NCBI RefSeq assembly: GCF_001005825.1
Contig: NZ_LBHV01000002.1
Span: forward strand, 248,001-312,000
Length of the DNA: 64,000 bases
Source: Rhizobium sp. LC145
Lineage (GTDB): Bacteria; Pseudomonadota; Alphaproteobacteria; Rhizobiales; Rhizobiaceae
Direction: 5' to 3'
The notes under the pieces are model-generated. The model saw only the letters and a list, made by a program, of their open reading frames with translations, was not told the origin of the DNA and searched no databases. Shown here one piece after another: positions 1-9,401 of the stretch. Made by a program: the position numbers and the translations under genes. Position 1 is the stretch's first letter, and each line of letters begins with the position of its first letter.

Positions 1-345
1 GCAGTCAAGGCGGTAGGTCGCGAACAGACGGAAGCATGCGTCGCGCTCAATCTCTCCCGCTATCAGCGCATGCGCCATGTCATTCTGCCCCAGGCGCTTC
101 CTCTGATGCTGCCGACCTTCTGCAACAATGCCATCGAGCTTCTGAAAGGAACGGCTGTCGTGTCGCTGATCTCGTTGACAGATCTGACATTTCAGGCCCA
201 GGTCGTGCGTGCCCAGACCGGCAATACGCTCATCCCGTTCACGACGATCCTCATCCTCTATTTCGCAATGGCCTGGTCGATCTCGATTGGCATGCGCTGG
301 CTGGAGCGGCGCATGAGCCGCAGCCTCGATGGCGTGAGGACCTGA
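1..345 (+). CDS. ehuC: Ectoine/hydroxyectoine ABC transporter permease EhuC (3' part only)
   Basis: This is the C-terminal part of an inner-membrane permease of a polar amino-acid-type ABC importer; the gene begins before base 1. The frame is open from base 1 and carries the cytoplasmic EAA loop, which contacts the ATPase, with the conserved VILPQALP signature at bases 73-96. Two hydrophobic segments and a basic C-terminus follow. The next permease starts two bases after the stop, and the downstream genes are eutABCDE, matching the ehuABCD-eutABCDE order described in Sinorhizobium. The ehuC name rests on that synteny; the permease family is certain from the sequence. EhuC would form the channel with EhuD and be served by the ATPase EhuA and the binding protein EhuB, both outside the window. 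Confidence 0.85.
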   Translation, partial: AVKAVGREQTEACVALNLSRYQRMRHVILPQALPLMLPTFCNNAIELLKGTAVVSLISLTDLTFQAQVVRAQTGNTLIPFTTILILYFAMAWSISIGMRWLERRMSRSLDGVRT

Positions 346-347
346 CG

Positions 348-1007
348 ATGGAATGGGATTGGGAATTCGTCTGGCAGATCATGCCGACCCTTCTCGAAGG
401 GTTCAAGATCACCATTCTGGCGACCGTTCTCGGGGCGGCGGTGGCCGCGGTGCTGGGGCTGGCCATCGCGATCGCCCGGCGTTCGCCGGTTACCGCGCTA
501 TCGCGCACGGTGGGCTTCGTTTGCGAATTCATCCGCGGAACGCCGCTTCTAGTGCAGCTCTATTTCATCTTCTACGTACTGCCGGACATCGGGATAAGAT
601 TGCCGCCCCTGGTGGCTGGCGTCATCGGCATCGGATTGCACTATGCCACTTATACCGCGGAAGTTTACCGTGCCGGTATCGAGAACGTGCCGCGCGGCCA
701 ATGGGAGGCGGCCAAGGCCGCCAATCTCACCACGCGGCAGGCCTGGATACATGTCGTGCTGCCGCAGGCCGTGCCGCCGATGATCCCGGCGCTCGCCAAC
801 TATTTCATCGCCATGTTCAAGGAAACGCCGCTGCTTTCGGCCATCACCGTGCTGGAGCTGATGAACCAGGCGAAAAGCATCGCCAACAGCAATTACCGCT
901 ATATCGAGCCGATGACGCTGGTCGGCGTCTTCTTCCTCGCCGTCAGCTTGGTTTCGGTCGTCGGACTGCGCTGGCTCGAGGAGCGCTACGCCCGGATGGA
1001 TGACTGA
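348..1007 (+). CDS. ehuD: Ectoine/hydroxyectoine ABC transporter permease EhuD
   Basis: This is a 219-residue inner-membrane permease of the HisM/GlnP family. It has about five hydrophobic segments, the N-terminal RGTPLLVQL motif (about residues 63-71) and an EAA loop ending in HVVLPQAVPP. The ATG at 348 lies two bases after the ehuC stop, which implies translational coupling; longer versions of the frame would overlap ehuC and add a non-conserved arginine-rich stretch. With EhuC it should import ectoine and 5-hydroxyectoine, which the adjacent eut enzymes then degrade as carbon and nitrogen sources. The substrate assignment is from synteny, the family from sequence. Confidence 0.88.
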   Translation: MEWDWEFVWQIMPTLLEGFKITILATVLGAAVAAVLGLAIAIARRSPVTALSRTVGFVCEFIRGTPLLVQLYFIFYVLPDIGIRLPPLVAGVIGIGLHYATYTAEVYRAGIENVPRGQWEAAKAANLTTRQAWIHVVLPQAVPPMIPALANYFIAMFKETPLLSAITVLELMNQAKSIANSNYRYIEPMTLVGVFFLAVSLVSVVGLRWLEERYARMDD

Positions 1008-1008
1008 C

Positions 1009-1785
1009 ATGACTTCCATTGACGTACATCTTGCCCGACACAGGCCTCGCCTCGACGACCGGCCGCTTCGAAAGCGGATCGGACTCGTCATCCTGGCGAC
1101 CGACCATACGACGGAGGTCGATTTCCAGCGCATGGTCGCCGGAGAGCGTGTTGGCGTCTATGTGAGCCGTATTCCCTATGCCAACCCGACGACGCCCGAA
1201 AACCTGATGAAGATGCAACCGGTGCTGACCGAGGGCGCCTCGCTCATTCTGCCCGACGAGACACTGGATGCGGTCATGTATTCCTGCACGTCCGCCTCCG
1301 TGGTGATCGGCGACGAGAGGGTCGAGCAGGCAATCCGTGCGGCAAAGCCCGGAGTTCCCGTGGTGACGCCGACTGCGGCGGCCGTCAAAGGGCTGAAGGC
1401 CGTCGGTGCCAAGCGGATTTCGATCCTCACGCCCTATACGGTGGAGACAAGCCGCCCGATGGCCGACTATTTCGCTCGGCTCGGCTTCACGATCGACCGG
1501 TTCACATGCCTCGGTTTCGAGGACGACCGCGAAATGGCGCGCATCGCACCGGACGAAATCGTCTCGCTTGCCCACGAGGTGACGGCGCCGCAATCGGATG
1601 CGCTCTTCATCTCCTGCACGGCTGTCCGCGCGGCCCAGGTGGCGGCCCGGATCGAGGCCGAAATCGGCAAGCCCATGGTGAGCAGCAATCTCGCGACCGC
1701 CTGGGCCTGCCTGCACCTTTGCGGCGAGACGGCAGCGCGTCCTGAACTGGGGACGCTGATGACCAAGTCCTATCCGGAAGGCTGA
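1009..1785 (+). CDS. eutA: Ectoine utilization protein EutA (Asp/Glu racemase superfamily)
   Basis: This 258-residue protein belongs to the maleate isomerase/Asp-Glu racemase superfamily. The two cysteines expected for that fold are present, in YSCTSAS (C93) and ISCTAVR (C203). EutA is thought to act on hydroxyectoine-derived intermediates, probably in a stereochemical inversion before the EutB/EutC steps; this role is inferred from the pathway. The ATG at 1009 has a GGA element about 8 bases upstream; an alternative ATG at 1000 overlaps the ehuD stop and cannot be excluded. Only 4 bases separate it from eutB, so it belongs to the ehu-eut operon. Confidence 0.87.
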   Translation: MTSIDVHLARHRPRLDDRPLRKRIGLVILATDHTTEVDFQRMVAGERVGVYVSRIPYANPTTPENLMKMQPVLTEGASLILPDETLDAVMYSCTSASVVIGDERVEQAIRAAKPGVPVVTPTAAAVKGLKAVGAKRISILTPYTVETSRPMADYFARLGFTIDRFTCLGFEDDREMARIAPDEIVSLAHEVTAPQSDALFISCTAVRAAQVAARIEAEIGKPMVSSNLATAWACLHLCGETAARPELGTLMTKSYPEG

Positions 1786-1789
1786 TGCC

Positions 1790-2791
1790 ATGAGTGTGGG
1801 GAGCCTGCCGGTCCGATTTGACGATATCCGCGCCGCCGCGGCACGCATCGGTGAGCGCGTGTTGAAAACGCCAGTGGTGGAATCGGCCGCGCTCAGTGAG
1901 ATTGCCGGTGTTCCGGTTCATCTGAAGTTGGAACACCACCAGACGACCGGCAGCTTCAAACTCCGCGGTGCCAAGAATGCGGTTCTCTCCCTGACTGTGG
2001 AGGAGCGTAAACGGGGTGTCGTTGCCGCTTCCACAGGCAATCACGGCCGCGCTCTCGCGTTTGCGGCAAAGGCGGAAGGCTCGCTCGCGACCATCTGTAT
2101 GTCCTCGCTCGTGCCGGAGAACAAGGTTTTGGAAATCCGTCGCCTCGGCGCCAATGTCCGCATTGTCGGTCGGTCTCAGGACGAGGCGCAGGAGGAAGTG
2201 GACCGACTGGTGGCAGAAAAAGGGCTGGTCATGGTGCCGCCCTTCGACCATCCGGCCGTTGTCGCCGGGCAAGGGACGCTCGGCCTCGAACTATTCGATC
2301 AGCTTCCCGACGTCGAAACCGTTCTCGTGCCTCTGTCCGGCGGGGGATTGGCGGCAGGTGTCGCGGCCGCGATCAAGGGACGGAGGACCTCGGTGCGGGT
2401 CGTCGGCCTGACGATGGAACGCGGAGCGGCGATGAAGGCGAGCCTCGACGCCGGCATGCCGGTACAGGTCGAAGAACTGCCGAGCCTTGCGGATTCGCTC
2501 GGTGGCGGCATCGGTCTCGACAATCGCGTCACCTTCGCCATGTGCCGCGACCTTCTCGACGATGTCGTCCTGCTTTCGGAAGCCGAAATCGCTGCCGGCA
2601 TGCGGCATGCCTATGCGGTCGAGCGTGAAGTGATCGAGGGCGCTGCCGCTGTCGGTATCGCAGCACTCCTGGCAGGCAAGATCATGGGCCATGGCCCGGT
2701 CGTTGCTATCCTTTCAGGCCGCAATGTCGACATGGATCAGCATCGGCGGATCATCAACGGCGACACCATCTGTGGAAAGGACGCTGCATGA
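1790..2791 (+). CDS. eutB: Hydroxyectoine utilization dehydratase EutB
   Basis: This is a 333-residue fold-type II pyridoxal-phosphate enzyme related to threonine dehydratase. The PLP-binding lysine is K57 in GSFKLRGA, and a glycine-rich phosphate-binding loop (SGGGLAAG) lies near residues 183-190. In hydroxyectoine degradation EutB is proposed to dehydrate the hydroxylated diaminobutyrate intermediate. It lacks the C-terminal ACT-like regulatory domain of biosynthetic threonine deaminases, which fits a catabolic enzyme. Its last codon overlaps eutC by 4 bases (ATGA), indicating coupled translation. Confidence 0.9.
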   Translation: MSVGSLPVRFDDIRAAAARIGERVLKTPVVESAALSEIAGVPVHLKLEHHQTTGSFKLRGAKNAVLSLTVEERKRGVVAASTGNHGRALAFAAKAEGSLATICMSSLVPENKVLEIRRLGANVRIVGRSQDEAQEEVDRLVAEKGLVMVPPFDHPAVVAGQGTLGLELFDQLPDVETVLVPLSGGGLAAGVAAAIKGRRTSVRVVGLTMERGAAMKASLDAGMPVQVEELPSLADSLGGGIGLDNRVTFAMCRDLLDDVVLLSEAEIAAGMRHAYAVEREVIEGAAAVGIAALLAGKIMGHGPVVAILSGRNVDMDQHRRIINGDTICGKDAA

Positions 2792-3780
2792 GCCGGATGG
2801 TCATTCTCACCGAAAGGGATCTACGCGACCTGGTTCCGCTTGATCGCGAGGCGATCGCCTGCGTCGAGGATGCTTTCCACGCGCTCGCCACCAAGCCGGT
2901 TGCCATGCCGCCGATCCTGCGCCTCGACATTCCCGAGCATCGCGGCGAGGTGGATGTGAAGACGGCCTATGTGCCGGATCTCGAAGGTTTCGCCATCAAG
3001 ATCAGCCCGGGCTTCTTCGACAATCCGAAGATCGGCCTGCCGAGCACCAACGGCATGATGGTGCTGCTGTCGAGCCGCACGGGTCTCGTGCAAGCCCTCC
3101 TGCTCGACAATGGCTACCTGACCGACGTGCGCACCGCCGCCGCCGGCGCGGTCGCGGCAAAACATCTTTCGCGGCCGGATTGCGCCGTGGCGGCAATCTT
3201 CGGCGCCGGCATGCAGGCGCGCCTGCAACTTGAGGCGCTGACGCTGGTCCGGCCGATCCGCGAGGCGCGCATATGGGCCCGGGAGTTCGGCAAGGCCGAG
3301 GCGGTCGCTGCCGAACTGACCGCGAAGCTCGGTTTTCCGGTTCGCGCCGAAGCTGATCCTCAAGCCGCAATCGGTGGTGCCGATGTCGTCGTCACCACCA
3401 CGCCCTCCGAGACGCCGATCCTGAAAGCCGAATGGCTTCGGCCCGGCCAGCACGTGACGGCGATGGGCTCGGATGCCGAGCACAAGAACGAGATCGATCC
3501 GGCGGTCATCGTCAAGGCGGACGTCTATGTCGCCGATCGTCTGACGCAGACCCGCCGGCTTGGTGAGCTCCATCACGCTATCAAGGCGGGGCTCGTCGCC
3601 GCCGATGCGCCATTCCCAGAGCTTGGTCAGGTCGTCGCCGGCCGTGGCTCCGGCCGCCAAAGTGGCGGCCAGATCACGCTCGCCGATCTCACCGGCACGG
3701 GTATCCAAGATACCGCTATCGCCACGCTCGCCTTCGCGCGGTCAACCGCCGCAGGCGTGGGCGCAACATTTGAAAGCTGA
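2788..3780 (+). CDS. eutC: Ectoine utilization protein EutC (ornithine cyclodeaminase/mu-crystallin family)
   Basis: This 330-residue NAD(P)-binding protein belongs to the ornithine cyclodeaminase/mu-crystallin family. The sequence shows K71 in the substrate pocket region, the TDVRTAA motif around residue 115 and a dinucleotide-binding loop GAGMQA (139-144). Within the eut operon it is thought to process the imine or keto product made by EutB during hydroxyectoine breakdown. It is not expected to be a true ornithine cyclodeaminase, because the context is ectoine degradation. The start overlaps the eutB stop, and a 35-base gap follows before eutD. Confidence 0.88.
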   Translation: MSRMVILTERDLRDLVPLDREAIACVEDAFHALATKPVAMPPILRLDIPEHRGEVDVKTAYVPDLEGFAIKISPGFFDNPKIGLPSTNGMMVLLSSRTGLVQALLLDNGYLTDVRTAAAGAVAAKHLSRPDCAVAAIFGAGMQARLQLEALTLVRPIREARIWAREFGKAEAVAAELTAKLGFPVRAEADPQAAIGGADVVVTTTPSETPILKAEWLRPGQHVTAMGSDAEHKNEIDPAVIVKADVYVADRLTQTRRLGELHHAIKAGLVAADAPFPELGQVVAGRGSGRQSGGQITLADLTGTGIQDTAIATLAFARSTAAGVGATFES

Positions 3781-3815
3781 ACCGGCCTGGGACGCCGGAG
3801 GAGAAGGAAAGAAAC

Positions 3816-4997
3816 ATGAACCAGCCCAATCTCAAATTCTCGCTCGGCGAATATGCCGCGCGGCTGGAAAAGACACGGCGCGCCATGGAGGAGAAGGGGG
3901 TCGACCTCTTGATCGTCAGCGATCCCTCCAACATGGCCTGGCTGACGGGCTATGACGGCTGGTCCTTCTATGTGCACCAGGCGGTCATCGTGCCGCCGTC
4001 CGGCGAACCGATCTGGTTCGGCCGCGGTCAGGATGCCAACGGCGCCAAGCTCACCGCCTATCTGAAGCACGAGAACATCATCGGCTATCCCGATCACTAC
4101 GTGCAATCGACCGAGCGTCATCCGATGGATTACCTGTCGACTAAGCTTGCCGAACGTGGCCTCGACAAGCTGACGATCGGCGTGGAGATGGACAATTACT
4201 GGTTCTCAGCGGCCGCCTTTGCTTCGCTGCAGAAGCATCTTCCGAATGCGCGTTTCGCCGATGCGACAGCCCTCGTGAACTGGCAGCGCGCAGTGAAAAG
4301 CGAGACCGAGATCAAGTATATGCGCAATGCCGCCCGCATCGTGGAGGCCATGCATCAGCGCATCTTCGACAAGATCGAGGTGGGCATGCGTAAATGCGAC
4401 CTGGTCGCGGAAATTTACGATGCCGGTACGCGCGGCGTCGACGGTATCGGCGGCGATTATCCGGCGATCGTGCCGCTTTTGCCGTCGGGCGTGGAAGCCT
4501 CCGCGCCGCATCTGACCTGGGACGACCGGCCGATGCTAAGAGACGAGGGTACGTTCTTCGAAATCGCCGGCTGCTATAACCGCTATCACGTGCCGCTGTC
4601 GCGAACCGTCTTCCTCGGCAAGCCGACGCAAGCCTTCCTGGACGCGGAAAAGGCGACGCTCGAGGGCATGGAGGCCGGTCTCGCAGTCGCAAAGCCCGGC
4701 AATACCTGTGAGGACATCGCCAATGCCTTCTTCGGTGTGCTGAAGAAATACGGGATCGTCAAGGACAACCGCACCGGCTATCCGATCGGGCTTTCCTATC
4801 CGCCGGATTGGGGCGAGCGGACCATGAGCCTGCGGCCGGGCGACCGCACGGAACTGAAGCCCGGCATGACCTTCCATTTCATGACCGGTCTATGGCTAGA
4901 AGACATGGGCTTCGAGACCACCGAAAGCATTCTCGTCACCGATACCGGCGTCGAATGCCTGGCAAACGTGCCGCGCAGGCTGATGGTCAAGGATTGA
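3816..4997 (+). CDS. eutD: Ectoine hydrolase EutD/DoeA
   Basis: This 393-residue protein has the creatinase/prolidase layout: an N-terminal creatinase-like domain (about 15-150) and a C-terminal pita-bread M24 domain (about 165-390). The conserved KSETEIKYMRNAARI helix marks the start of the second domain. EutD (DoeA) opens the ectoine ring to N-acetyl-diaminobutyrate, which EutE then deacetylates. The start is supported by a purine-rich GGAGAAGGAAAG stretch just upstream. Its position between eutC and eutE is the usual one. Confidence 0.92.
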   Translation: MNQPNLKFSLGEYAARLEKTRRAMEEKGVDLLIVSDPSNMAWLTGYDGWSFYVHQAVIVPPSGEPIWFGRGQDANGAKLTAYLKHENIIGYPDHYVQSTERHPMDYLSTKLAERGLDKLTIGVEMDNYWFSAAAFASLQKHLPNARFADATALVNWQRAVKSETEIKYMRNAARIVEAMHQRIFDKIEVGMRKCDLVAEIYDAGTRGVDGIGGDYPAIVPLLPSGVEASAPHLTWDDRPMLRDEGTFFEIAGCYNRYHVPLSRTVFLGKPTQAFLDAEKATLEGMEAGLAVAKPGNTCEDIANAFFGVLKKYGIVKDNRTGYPIGLSYPPDWGERTMSLRPGDRTELKPGMTFHFMTGLWLEDMGFETTESILVTDTGVECLANVPRRLMVKD

Positions 4998-5001
4998 GAT
5001 A

Positions 5002-6009
5002 ATGAGCAACTTGGCTTTGCGGCCGTCACCGATCAGCCCTACGGTGGATCTGGATGCCGAAGGCGTACAGCACGGTTTCTTGCGGCTGCCCTACAGCCGC
5101 GATGATTCCGCATGGGGATCGGTGATGATCCCCATTACGGTTATCCGCAACGGCGACGGGCCAACGGCGCTCCTGACCGGCGGCAATCACGGCGACGAAT
5201 ACGAAGGGCCGATCGCGCTCTTCGATCTCGCCCGCAGCCTTGAGGCAGAGGATGTCAGCGGCACGGTGATCATCGTGCCGGCGATGAATTATCCCGCCTT
5301 CCTGGCCGGCACCCGGACCTCGCCGATAGACAAGGGCAACCTGAACCGCAGCTTTCCGGGTCGTCCGGACGGGACGGTGACGCAGAAGATCGCCGATTAC
5401 TTCCAACGCGAACTGCTGCCCCGCGCCGATATCGTGCTGGATTTCCATTCCGGCGGCAAGACGCTGGACTTCCTGCCTTTCTGCGCCGCACATGTCTTGC
5501 CGGACAAGGAACAGGAAGCCCGTGCCTTCGAACTGGTGAAGGCGTTCTCGGCGCCATATTCGATGAAGATGCTCGAGATCGATGCGATCGGCATGTACGA
5601 CACCGCCGCCGAGGAGATGGGAAAGGTCTTCATCACCACCGAGCTCGGCGGCGGAGGAACTGCCACGGCGAAAAGCGCCGGGATTGCCAAGCGCGGCGTC
5701 ATGAACACGCTGCGCCGTGCGGGTATCGTCGCAGGGAGCCCCGAGAGCAGTTCCACGACCTGGCTCGACATGCCGGATGGCGATTGCTTTTCCTTTGCGC
5801 AGGAGAACGGCTTGATCGAACCCGTCTTCGATCTCGGCGACCAGATAACCAGGAACGCCGTTGTCGCACGCATTTATCCGACAGGACGAACGGGTGCGGC
5901 TCCGCATGAAATCCGCGCCAAGATGGACGGCATTCTCTGCGCCCGGCATTTCCCGGGCCTCGTGAAAGCTGGGGATTGTGTATCGGTGATCGCCGTCGTC
6001 GTTGGCTGA
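5002..6009 (+). CDS. eutE: N-acetyl-L-2,4-diaminobutyrate deacetylase EutE/DoeB
   Basis: This is a 335-residue zinc carboxypeptidase-like deacetylase of the AstE/aspartoacylase family. Zinc ligands H63 and E66 are visible in GGNHGDEYEG, with a third histidine in DFHSGG (about residue 150). EutE (DoeB) removes the acetyl group from N2-acetyl-diaminobutyrate produced by EutD, yielding diaminobutyrate for transamination. The later enzymes DoeD/DoeC are not in this window. The ATG lies 4 bases after the eutD stop. The operon ends here, converging on a GntR gene only 11 bases away. Confidence 0.92.
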   Translation: MSNLALRPSPISPTVDLDAEGVQHGFLRLPYSRDDSAWGSVMIPITVIRNGDGPTALLTGGNHGDEYEGPIALFDLARSLEAEDVSGTVIIVPAMNYPAFLAGTRTSPIDKGNLNRSFPGRPDGTVTQKIADYFQRELLPRADIVLDFHSGGKTLDFLPFCAAHVLPDKEQEARAFELVKAFSAPYSMKMLEIDAIGMYDTAAEEMGKVFITTELGGGGTATAKSAGIAKRGVMNTLRRAGIVAGSPESSSTTWLDMPDGDCFSFAQENGLIEPVFDLGDQITRNAVVARIYPTGRTGAAPHEIRAKMDGILCARHFPGLVKAGDCVSVIAVVVG

Positions 6010-6020
6010 AACAGCGCTCT

Positions 6021-6731
6021 CTAGAAGCCTAAAGCATTGCGCAATGCCATGCCTTCCTGCAGGCGAAGGTCGAGATCGGCTTCGATATGATCGATGTGGT
6101 GAAGCATGAGCTGGCTCGTGCGCGCCGCATCGCGCTTCTCCAACGCTTCGACAATAGCGGCGTGCTCGCCGTGGCCGCAGCTCGAGATGCCGGAACGCCC
6201 ATAGATGGCGATCACCAGCGAGGATCTGGCGACCAGTTCGTCCATGAAACGCTCGAGGATCGTATTTCCGGAAAGTCTGGCCAGCATCAGGTGAAACTCG
6301 CCGGATGCCTTGATCTCGGCACGCCGCGCCGCAGGGCCACGCTCGTTCATATAGCGCGCCTCTTCATCCAGCAGCCGGCGGAACTGCTCGATATCCTCGG
6401 CGGTGATGCGTTCCACCGCCGCGGCGATGATGCCGGGCTCGATAAGACGCCGTGAGGCGAAGATCTGACGGGCCTCTTCCGGAGACGGGTTCGAGACGAA
6501 GGCGCCGCGGTTCCTCTCGATCGTCACCAAGCCCTCGAAGGCGAGTATCTGAAGTGCTGCGCGGGCGACCGTTCGGCTAACGTCGAACAGGGAGCCGACC
6601 TCGGCTTCCGAAAGCTTGGTGCCTGGTGCAAGCCGCCTGTCGATGATCGCGTCGCGCAGGGCTTCCCGGATCGCGGCCGAGCGGTCCTCGGGCGCTGCTT
6701 CGGTGAGAACGATTTTTTCGCCGATATTCAT
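6021..6731 (-). CDS. GntR-family regulator, FCD subfamily
   Basis: This 236-residue cytoplasmic repressor-type protein has an N-terminal winged helix-turn-helix (about residues 15-80, ending in a typical GAFVSNPS wing) and a C-terminal FCD effector domain (about 90-225). The ATG at 6731 is chosen because it sits just before the HTH and has GGACC about 7 bases upstream; the longer open frame to 7022 would run into the divergent gene. It is convergent with eutE but divergent from the ABC importer at 6983, so the importer operon is the likelier target. A GntR/FCD-like site (6811-6822) lies between them. Ligand unknown. Confidence 0.85.
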   Translation of the reverse strand: MNIGEKIVLTEAAPEDRSAAIREALRDAIIDRRLAPGTKLSEAEVGSLFDVSRTVARAALQILAFEGLVTIERNRGAFVSNPSPEEARQIFASRRLIEPGIIAAAVERITAEDIEQFRRLLDEEARYMNERGPAARRAEIKASGEFHLMLARLSGNTILERFMDELVARSSLVIAIYGRSGISSCGHGEHAAIVEALEKRDAARTSQLMLHHIDHIEADLDLRLQEGMALRNALGF

Positions 6732-6810
6732 GTTCAGGTCCGCTGTCTCAGCGTTTGTATCGCGGCCCCGCGGCAAAACCAAGCGGCTTTTGTCAGCGAT
6801 ACAGAAGAAG

Positions 6811-6822
6811 ATTGCATACAAT
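6811..6822. promoter_or_regulatory. Candidate FCD-GntR operator in the divergent intergenic region
   Basis: The 12-mer ATTGCATACAAT differs by one base from the symmetric ATTGTATACAAT-type site commonly bound by FCD-subfamily GntR proteins. Its ATTGCA half is repeated in inverted orientation as TGCAAT at 6826-6831. It lies 80-92 bases upstream of the regulator start and about 160 bases before the importer start. Binding is inferred from position and resemblance. Confidence 0.45.
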
Positions 6823-6982
6823 TTTTGCAATGGATCGCAGACAGCCGCTTGTTTTTTGCGCATTGCGCAAGCCATCGAAACGGCCGCCGTCCCGTCGCTC
6901 CCGGAAGTATGCGCTTCTTCAAGGACTTGATGGATTTGGCATGTTCCATGCATCGCGATAGCCGACGCAAAGGAGCGTGCGG

Positions 6983-8074
6983 ATGAGTAAAGCAGCCGAA
7001 ATCGATATCGCCTCTGTCTCAAAAATCTATGGTTCCACGACCGCCGTGCAGTCCATAAGCCTGAAGATTCCGGCAGGCAGTTATTGCTGCCTGCTTGGGC
7101 CCTCCGGCTGCGGAAAGACCTCGACGCTGCGCATGATTGCCGGCCACGAAACGATATCGAGCGGCGATATACGGCTCGGAAATACCGTGGTAACCGATTT
7201 GCCGCCGGCGCGCCGCGGCACGGCCATGATGTTCCAGTCCTATGCCCTGTTTCCCCATCTCGATCTGGTCGACAATGTCGCCTTCAGCCTCAAGATGAAG
7301 GGTGTCGATAGGGATCAGCGCCGCGCAAAGGCGCTCGATATGCTGCGCCTGATGCAGCTTGAAGCCTATGCGACCCGCCGCCCGGCCCAGCTTTCCGGAG
7401 GCCAGCAACAGCGTGTGGCGCTCGCCCGTGCGCTCATCACCGACCCAGAGGCGCTGTTGCTCGATGAGCCGCTTTCGGCGCTCGATCCCTTTCTCAAAAT
7501 CCGCATGCGGGCAGAACTCAAGAAGCTCCAGACCTCGCTTGGCATCACTTTCGTGCATGTGACGCACAGCCAGGAAGAAGCCATGGCGCTTGCCGATCTT
7601 ATCGTGGTGATGAACGACGGCCGCATCGAGCAGGCCGCCCACCCGCGCATAGTGTTCGAACGCCCAGCGACACCTTTCGTGGCCCGCTTCATGGGTGACC
7701 ACAACGTGATCTCCGGCCGGGTGATCGAACACAAGGCCGAGCGTCTTCTTCTCGGTGTTCCTGGGGGCGGAGAATTCCTTGCTGATGGGGGGGCGCAGAC
7801 CCTTCGCGATGCCGCAGATATCGTCATTCGCACCGATCGTGTCCGGATCGGCCAGCCGGCGGAGCTGGGCCTCGGTTTCACTGGATCGGTCACCAACATC
7901 GAATATCGCGGCTCCTCGGTGAAACTGTCGGTAAACGGCGCCGGCATCGAGGATTTCACCGCCATCTTGGGTGACACGGAATATTTCGCCCACCCCGTGA
8001 AGGTCGGCGAAGCGATCCCGCTCGCCTGGGAGCGCCAGGACGCCATCGTTCTCGGCAGCCCGAAACGTCACTGA
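6983..8074 (+). CDS. ABC transporter ATP-binding protein (spermidine/putrescine or iron-type, PotA-like)
   Basis: This 363-residue cytoplasmic ATPase powers the importer encoded by the next three genes. Walker A is at residues 39-47 (GPSGCGKTS), the ABC signature LSGGQQQRV at 137-145 and Walker B LLLDEP at 158-163. A C-terminal TOBE-like region (about 235-360) fits the PotA/FbpC group. The ATG at 6983 has an AAGGAG ribosome-binding site 8-13 bases upstream. The upstream GntR gene is divergent. The substrate is unknown; an organic cation, a small nitrogen compound or an amide is plausible from the family and the racemase at the operon end. Confidence 0.88.
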   Translation: MSKAAEIDIASVSKIYGSTTAVQSISLKIPAGSYCCLLGPSGCGKTSTLRMIAGHETISSGDIRLGNTVVTDLPPARRGTAMMFQSYALFPHLDLVDNVAFSLKMKGVDRDQRRAKALDMLRLMQLEAYATRRPAQLSGGQQQRVALARALITDPEALLLDEPLSALDPFLKIRMRAELKKLQTSLGITFVHVTHSQEEAMALADLIVVMNDGRIEQAAHPRIVFERPATPFVARFMGDHNVISGRVIEHKAERLLLGVPGGGEFLADGGAQTLRDAADIVIRTDRVRIGQPAELGLGFTGSVTNIEYRGSSVKLSVNGAGIEDFTAILGDTEYFAHPVKVGEAIPLAWERQDAIVLGSPKRH

Positions 8075-8108
8075 TATCGAAACAAAAACCCAACAGAGGA
8101 GAACAGCA

Positions 8109-9401
8109 ATGATCGATACTCAAAAGAAGAAGGCCAAGGGAATCTCCCGCCGATCGCTCCTGAAGACGGCGTCTGCGGCGGCAGGTCTGGCTGCCGGCTC
8201 CGGCGCGATCACCGGATTTCCCACCATCTGGGCTCAGAACCCGATCACCTTGCGCCAGTTCGGCACCGGCGTCTCGAACCTGAATGCGATCGCACAAAAG
8301 TGCAAGGAAGACCTCGGAATCACGCTTGAGATGACGGCCACGGATTCCGACGCCGCCGCGCAAAGGGCCGTCACGCAGCCGAATTCCTACGATGTCGCCG
8401 ACGTCGAATACTGGATTGCCAAGAAAGTCTATCCGGCAGGCGTCCTGCAGCCGATGGACGTGAAGAAGCTGAAATATTTCGACAAGATCGTGCCGCTCTT
8501 CGTCAACGGTAAGCTGACGCCCGAAAGCGTCGTCGCCCAGGGCACCGCGCCTCACACCGTAGGCTTTGTCGAAAGCCAGGAGGCAAAGACATTCGCCACG
8601 GAACCGACCGAGTGGATGACGATGGTGCCGACCATCTACAATGCCGATACGCTCGGCATCCGCCCGGATCTTGTCGGTCGCGAGATCACCACCTGGGCGG
8701 ACCTCATGGATCCGGCCTACAAGGGCAAGACCTCGATCCTCAACATCCCTTCGATCGGCATCATGGATGCTGCCATGATCATGGAGGCGATGGGCGAGCT
8801 CAAATATGCCGACAAAGGCAACATGACCACCGAGGAGATCGACAAGACGATCGACTTCCTCATCAAGGCCAAGCAGGACGGCCAATTCCGCGCCTTCTGG
8901 AAATCGTTCGACGAGAGCGTCAATCTGATGGCTTCCGGGGAAGTGGTCATACAATCCATGTGGTCGCCCGCTGTCGCGGCCGTCCGCTCCAAGGGCATTC
9001 CCTGCGTCTATCAGCCGCTCAAGGAAGGCTACCGCGCCTGGGGCGGCGGGCTGGGACTTGCCGCGCATCTCAAGGGTGCGCAGCTCGACGCGGCCTATGA
9101 ATATATCAATTGGTACCTCTCCGGCTGGGTCGGAGCCTATCTGAATCGACAGGGTTATTATTCGGCGGCGATGGAAACCGCAAAGCAACATATGAGCGCC
9201 GACGAATGGGGCTTCTGGGTCGAAGGCAAGCCTGCCCAGGGCGATATTCTCGGCCCCGACGGCAAAGTCATGGAAAAGGCAGGCGCAGTGCGCGATGGCG
9301 GCTCCTTTGAGGAGCGCATGGGCAAGGTCGCCTGCTGGAATTCGGTCATGGACGAGGACCGCTACATGGTCCGCCGCTGGAACGAATTCATCGCGGCTTG
9401 A
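8109..9401 (+). CDS. ABC transporter substrate-binding protein (family 1 extracellular solute-binding)
   Basis: This is a 430-residue periplasmic binding protein. The N-terminus carries a twin-arginine signal (SRRSLLK, R14-R15, then a hydrophobic stretch to about residue 42), so export through Tat is likely. The mature part resembles PotD-type binding proteins and is larger than PotD. It lies 34 bases after the ATPase gene with an AGAGGAGAA ribosome-binding site. A strong stem-loop follows its stop and may hold its transcript level above that of the permeases. Ligand not recognisable. Confidence 0.88.
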   Translation: MIDTQKKKAKGISRRSLLKTASAAAGLAAGSGAITGFPTIWAQNPITLRQFGTGVSNLNAIAQKCKEDLGITLEMTATDSDAAAQRAVTQPNSYDVADVEYWIAKKVYPAGVLQPMDVKKLKYFDKIVPLFVNGKLTPESVVAQGTAPHTVGFVESQEAKTFATEPTEWMTMVPTIYNADTLGIRPDLVGREITTWADLMDPAYKGKTSILNIPSIGIMDAAMIMEAMGELKYADKGNMTTEEIDKTIDFLIKAKQDGQFRAFWKSFDESVNLMASGEVVIQSMWSPAVAAVRSKGIPCVYQPLKEGYRAWGGGLGLAAHLKGAQLDAAYEYINWYLSGWVGAYLNRQGYYSAAMETAKQHMSADEWGFWVEGKPAQGDILGPDGKVMEKAGAVRDGGSFEERMGKVACWNSVMDEDRYMVRRWNEFIAA